Part shown: positions 27,215 to 34,754 of the stretch, piece by piece | Layout: every line of letters starts with the position of its first letter | Numbering within the stretch: the first letter of the stretch is position 1 | Assembly (NCBI RefSeq): GCF_003353065.1 | Contig: NZ_CP027806.1 | Location: 3,430,501 to 3,494,500, forward strand | Length of the DNA stretch: 64,000 nt | DNA from: Cyclonatronum proteinivorum | GTDB lineage: Bacteria; Bacteroidota; Rhodothermia; Balneolales; Cyclonatronaceae | Reading direction: 5' to 3' | Program-made: the position numbers and the translations under genes | The notes under the pieces: model-generated | What the model was told of the DNA's origin: nothing | Database searches by the model: none | Seen by the model: the letters and a program-made list of their open reading frames with translations, nothing else

Positions 27215-28467
27215 CGCGGACGCTGATCTGTTTTACGGTCCAGGCTTCTGAAATCCGCCCCTGAAGGCTGCTGATACACACGCAGGCCGAATTCCGGCAG
27301 TACGGCGAGAAGGTGATCAAAAATATCGGCCTGTATGGCTTCGTACTCAGCCCAGACGGTTGTGTTGGTGAACACATAAACCTGAAGGGGCAGGCCGCGA
27401 TCGGTAGGCTCAAGCTGCCGTACCAGCATAAGGAGTTCTTTTTTCGAGCGGGGATGACGCTTCAGGTATTCAATCACATACGCCCTGAAAGTACCGAGAT
27501 TGGTAAGCCACCGCGCATTGGTGAGCACGGCAGGATGATCGCCCAAGTGCGTTTCATTATAGGCCATAATCTGCTCCATTTTTCCGTCTATATAGGCCTT
27601 GAGCAGATGACTTTTGCGCAGTTCCTGAATTTCCTTGTAGTTCAGGAAGCGAACGCTTGTAAGATCAATATGAAGCGCGCGCATGATTCTGCGGCCTCCG
27701 GCTTCACTCATTCCCCGCCAGTTCCGAAAGCTGTGATCGAGAAATTTGTGGGTCGGGATCACGGTAATCGTCTTGTCGAAATTTTGCACGCGCACCGTAT
27801 TCAGCGATATATCAACCACATCCCCGTCGGCGCCAAAATTCGGCATTTCAATCCAGTCTCCGATACGGATCAGGTCATTGTTCGTGAGCTGCACACTTGC
27901 CACAAGAGAAAGCAGCGTATCCCTGAAGATGAGCAGAAGAATGGCCATGATCGCTCCGATACCACTCAAAAAATACCAGGGCGACTGATCCGACAGGCTC
28001 GCGATGATAAAAATAAGCGCAAAAATATAGACGATCAGCTTGCCGAGCTGAATGTAAGATTTGATCGGTCTGAGATCTGATTTCGGGAGCATGCGGTAAA
28101 TCGCATGAACCGATGTAAGCAGGGCATCAATCACCCGCGCCGTAACCAGAATCATCAGCGCTGCCGTGAAGCGCATGACGAATCCTTCAAATGCTTCATT
28201 TAAACCGGGCACAAAGTCAACGCCGAGATATAAGAAAATCAGCGGTACCATCATAAGTGCGCGCTGCGGCAGCCGGGCCTTTATGATTTCTGCATACCAC
28301 TCACTCGAAGTTTTTTCATCCAGTTTATGAAGCAGCCGGATGACCCAAACCCGAATAAAAATGTGAACCGTCGTTGACAGGCTCAGCAGGATGATAAATC
28401 CGGTAATGGTTTCCCCTTCCACAGCATAAAACCAGTCCCGTATGGCCAGCAATAGGTCTTCAAACAT
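27208..28467 (-). CDS. Mechanosensitive ion channel, MscS family (YbdG-like)
   Basis: A 419-residue membrane protein. Four to five hydrophobic helices (about 20-175) lead into the pore helix and MscS beta domain (LLLIFRDTLLSLVASVQL, then IRIGDWIEMPNFGADGDVVDI). The segment VIPTHKFLDHSFRNWRGMSEAGGRRI is characteristic of the YbdG/MscM subgroup and the length matches it. It should open under osmotic downshock, which fits a halophilic or soda-lake habitat, though that habitat is inference. Its 3' end overlaps the carotenoid desaturase 3' end by 7 bp on the other strand. Confidence 0.9.
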   Translation of the reverse strand: MFEDLLLAIRDWFYAVEGETITGFIILLSLSTTVHIFIRVWVIRLLHKLDEKTSSEWYAEIIKARLPQRALMMVPLIFLYLGVDFVPGLNEAFEGFVMRFTAALMILVTARVIDALLTSVHAIYRMLPKSDLRPIKSYIQLGKLIVYIFALIFIIASLSDQSPWYFLSGIGAIMAILLLIFRDTLLSLVASVQLTNNDLIRIGDWIEMPNFGADGDVVDISLNTVRVQNFDKTITVIPTHKFLDHSFRNWRGMSEAGGRRIMRALHIDLTSVRFLNYKEIQELRKSHLLKAYIDGKMEQIMAYNETHLGDHPAVLTNARWLTNLGTFRAYVIEYLKRHPRSKKELLMLVRQLEPTDRGLPLQVYVFTNTTVWAEYEAIQADIFDHLLAVLPEFGLRVYQQPSGADFRSLDRKTDQRPRY

Positions 28468-28487
28468 AAATTATGCGCTTAAGTATT

Positions 28488-29687
28488 TCACTTTTGGATT
28501 TCCTGGAACAGTCCAAGCATCTGTTGCGATACATCATCCCAGTTAAGTTTTTCAAGCACCCGCGCCCTTCCTTTTTCACCATATAGTTTACGCTTGCCCG
28601 GGTCTTTAATCAAATATTCAATAGCAGAAGCAAGTTCGGCGGGATTCTGCTCGGATACCAGTAATCCGGTTTCATCATGCGCGATGGCATCCGGCACCCC
28701 GCCGGAAGTACTCCCAATCACGGGAAGCCCGCAGGCATTCGCTTCGAGATATACAAGGCCAAATCCTTCAACATCTGGCGGTATGGTTTTCGGAACCATC
28801 ACAAAAAGATCCGCAGCCTGATAAATATGGGGGAGTTGTTCGTGGGAAACGTTTTCAATAAACTGTACGATTGCTCCCAAACCCGCTTCTTTAGCTTTTT
28901 GCGCCAGATTTTCGCGCTGATCCCCTGTTCCAATCACAACATACCTGAGCAAAGGATGTTCGGGAAACAGCCGCTTTAGGGCTTCAATAACCGTATCAAT
29001 CCCCTTTCGGGCGACGATACGCGCTGTTGTAACAAGTACGAAATCTTCGGCCTTTAGCCCCAGGCTGCGACGGGTTTCAGCACGCGTCTGAGCGTCGTCA
29101 TCATCGCGGAAATGAAACGGATCTGTACCGTTGTGCACAATCTGCCTGTTTGCTGCAGCTATGCCCAGTGCTTCCAGCAACTGATCCGCAAAGTGACTTA
29201 CGGGCAGCCAAAGATCAGGGAGCTGCATATATTCCTGACGATAAGCGCGGAATAGTTGTGGCAGCGGAAAAGGCAAACCAGGTTCACGAAGCAGCTCACG
29301 GGCATGGGCCGCACAAACAACAGAACCTTTAAAACCACTTTTTCGGGCTTTTTTAGCAGCTGCAAGACTTGTCCATTGCGCATGGAATAATATGTCGGGC
29401 TGCACTTCTTCCAATAATTTTGGTATTCGTGACTTCACTACCCATCCCAAAAATGCGGATTTACACTTGATCCGGACTACATTATACGGCTGCATTTCAT
29501 CCCAGGCCTCACAGCCCGGCTGATAGGGTGCCACAACCGTAAGCCGTCCGAAATACTCCGCAAAGCGGACGCACAACTCTGCACTATACGTATTGATTCC
29601 ACCAAATCCCGGCGGGAAATCCTGGGTAATATAAAGTAAGGTTTTAGCCCCCAGTTCTTTTGCTGGCTCTTCTGCATAAATTTGCAC
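28488..29687 (-). CDS. Glycosyltransferase family 4 protein
   Basis: A 399-residue GT-B retaining glycosyltransferase. The N-terminal domain has FPPGFGGINTYSAEL, the usual acceptor-side glycine loop. The C-terminal domain has TTARIVARKGIDTVIEAL and the donor-binding EGFGLVYLEANACGLPVIGS (E-x7-E). It is cytoplasmic or membrane-associated and probably builds a surface glycan or glycolipid. It is divergent from a GT2 gene (68 bp apart), which hints at a shared pathway. Its 3' side is 20 bp from the start of the MscS gene. Donor and acceptor are unknown. Confidence 0.9.
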   Translation of the reverse strand: MQIYAEEPAKELGAKTLLYITQDFPPGFGGINTYSAELCVRFAEYFGRLTVVAPYQPGCEAWDEMQPYNVVRIKCKSAFLGWVVKSRIPKLLEEVQPDILFHAQWTSLAAAKKARKSGFKGSVVCAAHARELLREPGLPFPLPQLFRAYRQEYMQLPDLWLPVSHFADQLLEALGIAAANRQIVHNGTDPFHFRDDDDAQTRAETRRSLGLKAEDFVLVTTARIVARKGIDTVIEALKRLFPEHPLLRYVVIGTGDQRENLAQKAKEAGLGAIVQFIENVSHEQLPHIYQAADLFVMVPKTIPPDVEGFGLVYLEANACGLPVIGSTSGGVPDAIAHDETGLLVSEQNPAELASAIEYLIKDPGKRKLYGEKGRARVLEKLNWDDVSQQMLGLFQEIQK

Positions 29688-29755
29688 AACTTAATCCTTC
29701 ATGGTTTTTGTAATTTTTTCCAAGTTAAGGAATTTTAAAGTTACTTTATGTAGCA

Positions 29756-30538
29756 ATGGCAAATACATCTCCTTCAAATTTCCCTCTTGTCAGCTGTCTG
29801 ATGGTTACGGCCAACCGCAGGAAGCTCGGGGCAAGAGCGGTACGGTGTTTTGAACAACAAACCTATGCTGCAAAGGAGCTTGTGATTATTGACGACGGGG
29901 ATCAGGATTATTCCGCGCTGTTCAACAACCTGCCGCCTGCACAGGTTCGCTACATACGGGATGTCCCCAAAGGCCTGGTGCTGGGCAGTCTGCGCAACCT
30001 GGCGCTCGAAGCCGCAGCCGGTGAATATCTGATTCAGTGGGACGACGACGACTGGTATCACCCTGAACGCATTCAGGTGCAGGCACAAATTCTGGCGCGC
30101 GGTTACGACGCCTGCTGTCTCAGCACTTCACTCATGCACATCAATGAACCTGCTTTTCGAGACGCACCCTTCACGGGTTCACTGCCGGATGGCATTCCGG
30201 GTAGTATCATGCACCGGCGTAGTACTGATATTCGCTATCCCGAAACCCGCAAAGCTGAAGACACCCACTACCTTCAGTCCTGGATGAAACGCCGCTATTA
30301 TAAACTGCCTGAAACCTACGCGCACCTGTTCATGCGCTGCTACCATGGCGATAACACCTGGGCACTCACGCACTTCCGCCGACGTCTGCGCAACAGCCTG
30401 CCCAACGCCCTTCGCTACTACTGGTACAGCCTGATCAGAAATGACCTTCGGAAACATCCCGCTTTCCGCCTTTCCGCGGCGAATCGCGAAGCCTTCAAAT
30501 CCTATAAGGAGCTGTCCGAATCGCTCGGGCTGCTCTGA
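29756..30538 (+). CDS. Glycosyltransferase family 2 protein
   Basis: A 260-residue GT-A inverting glycosyltransferase: nucleotide-binding LVSCLMVTANRRKLGARAVRCF, KELVIIDDGDQD, and the metal-binding DxD as QWDDDDWYHPERI. No membrane helices are seen, so it would work at the cytoplasmic face. The C-terminal region with several His, Tyr and Trp residues is not recognised. It is divergent from the GT4 gene. No flippase or polymerase gene of a polysaccharide cluster is nearby, so it may act on a single glycolipid or protein. Confidence 0.88.
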   Translation: MANTSPSNFPLVSCLMVTANRRKLGARAVRCFEQQTYAAKELVIIDDGDQDYSALFNNLPPAQVRYIRDVPKGLVLGSLRNLALEAAAGEYLIQWDDDDWYHPERIQVQAQILARGYDACCLSTSLMHINEPAFRDAPFTGSLPDGIPGSIMHRRSTDIRYPETRKAEDTHYLQSWMKRRYYKLPETYAHLFMRCYHGDNTWALTHFRRRLRNSLPNALRYYWYSLIRNDLRKHPAFRLSAANREAFKSYKELSESLGLL

Positions 30539-30891
30539 TTATACCCTGTGTTTTTTTTCGATGGATGTGTACCGTGGCAGTCCGGCATACGGTGCTCATC
30601 TCCTGTGAATCAAACAGACCCAATTTCTGCAAGGCCCCAAGCCTTCGGTGAAACTTATCGGCGGATAAGTATCTGCTACCGGGATTTTTTTAAAAAGGGC
30701 ATAAAAGCGGCGACGCAGCGCCTGCAAATGTCGTCCGAAAGGGATTTTAATTTCAGCTCTAAGGTACGAATCAGGGTTTAAACGGTTTAAAGCTGATTTG
30801 TGCCATTTGTTGAAAAACGGCTATTCTGGCTATATTTCGGCATATTTAATGCCTGCGAGCAATTTTATAACATCCTAATCTTTTACTGCGC
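30539..30891. other. Intergenic region between GT2 and lysine aminotransferase
   Basis: 353 bp. Contains an AAGGC-CCCAA-GCCTT hairpin (near 30640) and the promoter at 30806-30838. A 77-codon frame here looks non-coding. Confidence 0.4.
30806..30838 (+). promoter_or_regulatory. Promoter of the lysine aminotransferase gene, Bacteroidota type
   Basis: TTTG (30806-30809), 21-nt spacer, TATATTTC (30831-30838); the last base is the only mismatch to TAnnTTTG. It is 54 bp upstream of the ATG. Confidence 0.55.
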
Positions 30892-32271
30892 ATGACTGTT
30901 AAACAATCCATCGACGCTGCTCAGGTTCACGAAGTACTGAGCCGTCGCATTCTGGCTGATGGCCTCGATATGGTACTCGATCTTGAAACCAGCAAAGGCC
31001 CTTATTTGTACTGCTCAAAGCACGAGCGCAACTATCTCGACTTTTTCACTTTTTTTGCTTCCAACCCGATCGGGATGAATCACCCGATGATGGGCGATCC
31101 TGAATTTCTGAATAAGATTACGCGCGTAGCGGTCAACAACCCGTCCAACTCGGATGTGTACACCCGCGAAATGGCTGAGTTTGTGGACACCTTCGATCGC
31201 GTTGGTATTCCTTCTTATCTGCCCCATGCATTTTTCGTAGCCGGTGGCGCACTTGCGGTTGAAAATGCGCTGAAAGTAGCTTTCGACTGGAAAGTTCAGA
31301 AAAACCATCAAAAAGGCTACCGCCACGAAAAAGGCCATAAAGTACTGCACCTTGATCAGGCTTTTCACGGACGTACCGGCTACACCATGTCGCTCACCAA
31401 TACCGAGCCCAACAAGGTTGCCCGCTTCCCGAAATTCGACTGGCCCCGTATGCACAATCCTAAAATGGTTTTCCCCATGAATGAGGAAAATACCATGAAG
31501 GTAGCGCATGCCGAAAAGCTTGCCCTGGCGCAGGCAGAACGCTGGTTCGAAATGTACAAAGATGACATCGCTTGTATCGTCCTTGAACCTATACAGGGGG
31601 AAGGCGGCGACAATCAGTTCCGCCCTGAGTTCCATCAGGCGCTGCGCGAGCTGGCTGACCGCCATGAAGCACTACTGATTTATGATGAAGTGCAAACAGG
31701 TGTTGGTCTCACCGGAAAATTCTGGTGCCATGAGCACTATGTGAAGCCCGACATTATTGCCTTCGGAAAGAAAGCGCAGGTTTGCGGTATTCTCGCAAGC
31801 GAACGTGTTGACGAAGTGGAAACCAATGTGTTCAAAGTGTCGTCCCGCATCAACTCAACCTGGGGCGGTAATTTGGTCGATATGGTTCGCTTCCAGCGCT
31901 ACCTGGAAATCATCGAAGCCGAAAATCTGGTAGATAATGCGGCTAAGGTTGGCGAACACCTGCTTAACCGGCTGTACGCGTTCACCGCTGAGCATACCTA
32001 CGTTTCCAATGCCCGCGGCAAAGGCCTGATGTGCGCCTTCGATTTCCCGGATCATCATTCAAGAAAGGCCTTCACCGATGAGTGCATGAAAAACGGCCTT
32101 CTTATTCTGCAATGCGGTACACACTCCGTACGCTTCAGACCACCGCTTACCATTAGCGCTGCGCAAATCGACGAAGGCATGGATATCATCGAGCGCTCTT
32201 ACAAAGCTGCCGTCTCCCGTTGTCCTGTTGTTCACATGCGCAATGTGAAAGCATCCAACGGCAAGGCCTGA
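30892..32271 (+). CDS. lat: L-lysine 6-aminotransferase (lysine epsilon-transaminase)
   Basis: Class-III PLP transaminase moving the epsilon amino group of lysine to 2-oxoglutarate, giving 2-aminoadipate semialdehyde for lysine breakdown. The 459 residues show FFVAGGALAVENALKVAFDWK, the HGRTGYTMSLTNT loop specific to the Lat subgroup, the PLP-Asp region IYDEVQTGVGLTG, and the Schiff-base Lys in AFGKKAQVCG (Lys293 or 294). Length matches Lat (about 440-460). The partner dehydrogenase for the semialdehyde is not adjacent. The gene is monocistronic, with a strong promoter match upstream and a terminator downstream. Confidence 0.92.
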   Translation: MTVKQSIDAAQVHEVLSRRILADGLDMVLDLETSKGPYLYCSKHERNYLDFFTFFASNPIGMNHPMMGDPEFLNKITRVAVNNPSNSDVYTREMAEFVDTFDRVGIPSYLPHAFFVAGGALAVENALKVAFDWKVQKNHQKGYRHEKGHKVLHLDQAFHGRTGYTMSLTNTEPNKVARFPKFDWPRMHNPKMVFPMNEENTMKVAHAEKLALAQAERWFEMYKDDIACIVLEPIQGEGGDNQFRPEFHQALRELADRHEALLIYDEVQTGVGLTGKFWCHEHYVKPDIIAFGKKAQVCGILASERVDEVETNVFKVSSRINSTWGGNLVDMVRFQRYLEIIEAENLVDNAAKVGEHLLNRLYAFTAEHTYVSNARGKGLMCAFDFPDHHSRKAFTDECMKNGLLILQCGTHSVRFRPPLTISAAQIDEGMDIIERSYKAAVSRCPVVHMRNVKASNGKA

Positions 32272-32299
32272 TCAGTACGTAACAAAGCTGCGTTTCAAT

Positions 32300-32330
32300 A
32301 AAAAAGCCGGTCTCGCGACCGGCTTTTTTT
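32300..32330. terminator. Terminator after lat (bidirectional)
   Basis: AAAAAGCCGGTC pairs with GACCGGCTTTTT around a TCGC loop; flanking A and T runs let it act on both strands. Confidence 0.92.
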
Positions 32331-32435
32331 GTTTCTGATATTTGACGTCGCGCAGGACGTCAGCGCTCTCTTGATTTTAAAATCGGGAACAGGTCAGCAT
32401 TCAGGGTCTCATTTTATGATGTGGCGGACCCTTAC

Positions 32436-33155
32436 TTAAACCATTTGATGACTGTCAGGCTGAATGACGATTTCATTAAGTACAGCATTGCCGGGTTGTG
32501 AACAGGCATAATAGACAGCTTTGGCTACTTCATTCGCGGTCAGCATTTTGTCGCGCTGAACACGCATATCAATGAGATCACTATCCCAGAAGCCGGTATC
32601 AATACCACCGAGGTACATCAGGGTAAATTTCACATTGGAACGCCGGTGCTCGTCTACAAGTGCTTTGGTCATACCCGTTACTGCAAATTTACTTGCCGAA
32701 TACACTGATGAGCCTTTCATTACAGCTTTGCCCAAAATGCCGGGAAACATCACAACCTTTCCGCTTTTAGCTGTCGCCATGTGCCTGAGGATGGATTGGG
32801 TCACTAAGAATGTGCCATAAACATTTACATCAAAAACTTCCTTGGCTTTGCGGGGATCAACGTCAAGCAACGGCTGAATAATCCCAAGTCCGAAGGCGTT
32901 TACGAGTATATCTACCTTTCCGAACTCCTTGATGATATCATCGGTCATTTTGAAAACGGATGATGAGTCTGTCACATCCACGTCAATTACGTATGCTTCT
33001 CCCCCGCCGTTGTTTATTTCGAGTGCGGCTTCTTCTGCTTTGGAACGGTTTCTGGCGGCAAGAACGATTTTAGCGCCTGCTTTCGCAAATAATTTAGCAA
33101 CTGAAGTTCCTACGCCACCTGACCCGCCAACAATTAATACAACCTGATCTTTCAT
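32436..33155 (-). CDS. Short-chain dehydrogenase/reductase (SDR)
   Basis: A 239-residue classical SDR: the cofactor loop VGGSGGVGTSVA at the N-terminus, the NAFG stabilising motif (in place of NNAG), and the active-site pair YSASK. The segment MYLGGIDTGFWDS follows where the substrate loop lies. A basic AARNRSK after beta-2 suggests NADP(H). Substrate is unknown. The gene is alone, with the transposon-like element at 33251 upstream of its start. Its N-terminal ATG sits in a clear AT-rich context without a strong Shine-Dalgarno. Confidence 0.88.
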   Translation of the reverse strand: MKDQVVLIVGGSGGVGTSVAKLFAKAGAKIVLAARNRSKAEEAALEINNGGGEAYVIDVDVTDSSSVFKMTDDIIKEFGKVDILVNAFGLGIIQPLLDVDPRKAKEVFDVNVYGTFLVTQSILRHMATAKSGKVVMFPGILGKAVMKGSSVYSASKFAVTGMTKALVDEHRRSNVKFTLMYLGGIDTGFWDSDLIDMRVQRDKMLTANEVAKAVYYACSQPGNAVLNEIVIQPDSHQMV

Positions 33156-33250
33156 AGTAATCTTTTTGTTTGTGTTAGTTCAGCGCTCTAAACAGCCCGC
33201 CTGCACTAAATGTTCCGTGCGCGCCAAACTGATCTCTCCGATTCAGATAA

Positions 33251-33504
33251 CCCGCATTATTCACAGTTAAACAGGATTTATTTGCTAAGTGTAAGTTTAC
33301 AATTTGCTTAGCTAAAAACAGCGGTAGTCCAAATTTGAGTGTGGTGTAAAGACTGCGCACCGAGCGAAGCGATTCCCACGAAGTGAAATTTCCCCGCTGG
33401 CTGCGTTGAAGCTGAGAACTCATGCTCAGGGTACTTGGGTACCCTTCCGCTGAGTTTTCAGCTTCGCCTTGCCAGCAAGAAAATTTCTTAGTGAATAATG
33501 CGGG
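33251..33504. mobile_element. Non-autonomous transposable element (MITE-like)
   Basis: 254 bp bounded by perfect 14 bp terminal inverted repeats, CCCGCATTATTCAC (33251-33264) and GTGAATAATGCGGG (33491-33504). They are flanked by the direct repeat ATAA (33247-33250 and 33505-33508), a 4 bp target duplication. Inside is a 103-nt hairpin (33385-33487). The left third, read on the minus strand, resembles the tail of a transposase. A 4 bp duplication and CC-start ends recall the IS1380 family, but I cannot confirm that. No full transposase is present, so it would have been moved in trans. Confidence 0.75.
33385..33487. repeat. 103-nt hairpin inside the mobile element
   Basis: GAAATTT...GCTGGC...GAAGCTGAGAACTCA on the left pairs with TGAGTTTTCAGCTTCG...GCCAGC...AAATTTC on the right. 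At the tip AGGGTAC (33428-33434) and GTACCCT (33439-33445) form a perfect 7 bp stem around TTGG. A few mismatches interrupt the long arms. Confidence 0.8.
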
Positions 33505-33576
33505 ATAAATTCGAAAATCCCGCAAAATGAAACGGGCAGGCTGAACGACTGTAAAGGGCCTGTCTGTTCGGTTGAC

Positions 33577-33831
33577 ATGGATAACAAACAAGACTTAACG
33601 CCCGGAGATATTTCGCGCATCATCGAGATGGCCTGGGAAGACCGTACTCCTTTTGAAGCTATAGAATTTCAGTTCGGACTTAAAGAAAACGACGTACGCG
33701 CACTCATGCGCCGCCACATGAAAGCTTCGAGTTTCAGGATGTGGCGGAAGCGTGTTGGCGGGAGGGTAACCAAACACCTGAAAAAACGCTCCGATGGCAT
33801 TAGCCGGTTCAAAGCTCCGGGGCAAAAGTAG
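33577..33831 (+). CDS. TIGR03643 family protein (DUF2805)
   Basis: An 84-residue basic protein. The sequence LTPGDISRIIEMAWEDRTPFEAIE, then GLKENDVRALMRRHMKASSFRMWR, matches TIGR03643, a family of unknown role. The first half looks like a small helix-turn-helix, and the C-terminus is rich in Lys/Arg (KHLKKRS), so nucleic-acid binding is plausible. The start ATG is 73 bp downstream of the mobile element end, so that element may supply or disturb its promoter. A terminator follows at 33855. Confidence 0.82.
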   Translation: MDNKQDLTPGDISRIIEMAWEDRTPFEAIEFQFGLKENDVRALMRRHMKASSFRMWRKRVGGRVTKHLKKRSDGISRFKAPGQK

Positions 33832-33854
33832 GACGTACAAGAAACTGCTGACCA

Positions 33855-33899
33855 CAAAAAAGCCGGAATCCGCATTGCTTGCAGGTTTCGGCTTTTTTG
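33855..33899. terminator. Bidirectional terminator between convergent genes
   Basis: AAAAAAGCCGGAA pairs with TTTCGGCTTTTTT (one G-U type pair), with a 19-nt loop. It serves the TIGR03643 gene (+) and the lipoprotein gene (-). Confidence 0.8.
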
Positions 33900-33959
33900 T
33901 AAGGCTTTGGTTTATGTTTTGATGGTCAGGAACTCGGGCACAAAAGCCTGATATGCTGC

Positions 33960-34583
33960 TCAGTCATGCCCCCAGGGTGCGGGTGGTGCATCAACAGCTT
34001 CTGTCAGGTCGAAATCGACCCGCCATGACCACTCACCACCCCGGTGTGTGCCATACACGTAGCGCACACCCGGTTCAATGATGATACGCCAGCCGCGGTA
34101 CATGCCTGTTTCTTCGGTACGCTCAAAGGAAATGAACTCCATTTGGTTGGGATCGGCTTCGCCGTAGGTAGGCCCGCCATACATGGTGAAGTCATCATCG
34201 CTGCCATCCGGTTTCCGGTGATCGTGACGCAGGTCAATGCCGTCTTCCGTACGGGTAAATATCCAGGTACGTGAACGGTCCCATTCCCCGTCAAGCTGCT
34301 CAATATGAAAAGGCACGCGAATGACATCGTCTTCACATTCGCGAAAGTGTACGAGTAAAAGTTCGCGGCCATCCAGCATGGTATCGCCTTCCGGCTCAAG
34401 GGTAAGATTACCGGCATAGGCATTTCCGCACTCAGCACGAAGGTTATCCATAAACAGGTCGTAAGCGGACACGGGTTCATCAACCGGCACATCCTGCGGC
34501 TGCTCTCCGTTACTACAAGCCATTAAGCCCGTCAAGGCTGCCAGAAGAGATACAACTGTAAGCTGATTTGTAATTCTGAACAT
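33960..34583 (-). CDS. Lipoprotein, function unknown
   Basis: A 207-residue protein with a signal peptide ending GLMAC (Cys23), so it is lipid-anchored. The mature part is acidic, with conserved-looking segments AECGNAYAGNL, ELLLVHFRECEDDVIRVPFHIE, WIFTRTEDGIDLRHDHRKPDG, and WRIIIEPGVRYVYGTHRGGEW. Two cysteines in the mature part (AECG and RECED) could form a disulfide. I recognise the repeat of HDHR and PFHIE boxes in related FCB-group hypotheticals, but no function is known. It is monocistronic. Confidence 0.75.
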   Translation of the reverse strand: MFRITNQLTVVSLLAALTGLMACSNGEQPQDVPVDEPVSAYDLFMDNLRAECGNAYAGNLTLEPEGDTMLDGRELLLVHFRECEDDVIRVPFHIEQLDGEWDRSRTWIFTRTEDGIDLRHDHRKPDGSDDDFTMYGGPTYGEADPNQMEFISFERTEETGMYRGWRIIIEPGVRYVYGTHRGGEWSWRVDFDLTEAVDAPPAPWGHD

Positions 34584-34680
34584 ATTGATTTTTAGTTGGT
34601 TGGTAATTTTGATTACAAGGTTTCAGTATAGGATTTTTTATAGGGACATTCAGCTTTTTTTCACCCGGGTCACCATCTCA

Positions 34681-34728
34681 AAAAAAAAGCCTGTTCTGCG
34701 CTCCATGACGGGGCAAAACAGGCTTTTC
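34681..34728 (-). terminator. Terminator of ftsH
   Basis: Minus-strand stem AAGCCTGTT / AACAGGCTT with T-run TTTTTTTT on its far side; it lies 27 bp after the ftsH stop. Confidence 0.85.
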
Positions 34729-34754
34729 TTTAAAACTACCTTACGATTGTGAGG

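Noticed and set aside
30548-30781. 77-codon frame between GT2 and lat
   Set aside because: No ribosome-binding site, poor composition, and no recognisable similarity.
33175-33591. 138-codon minus-strand frame across the MITE
   Set aside because: It spans both inverted ends of the element and the hairpin; only a short internal part resembles protein.
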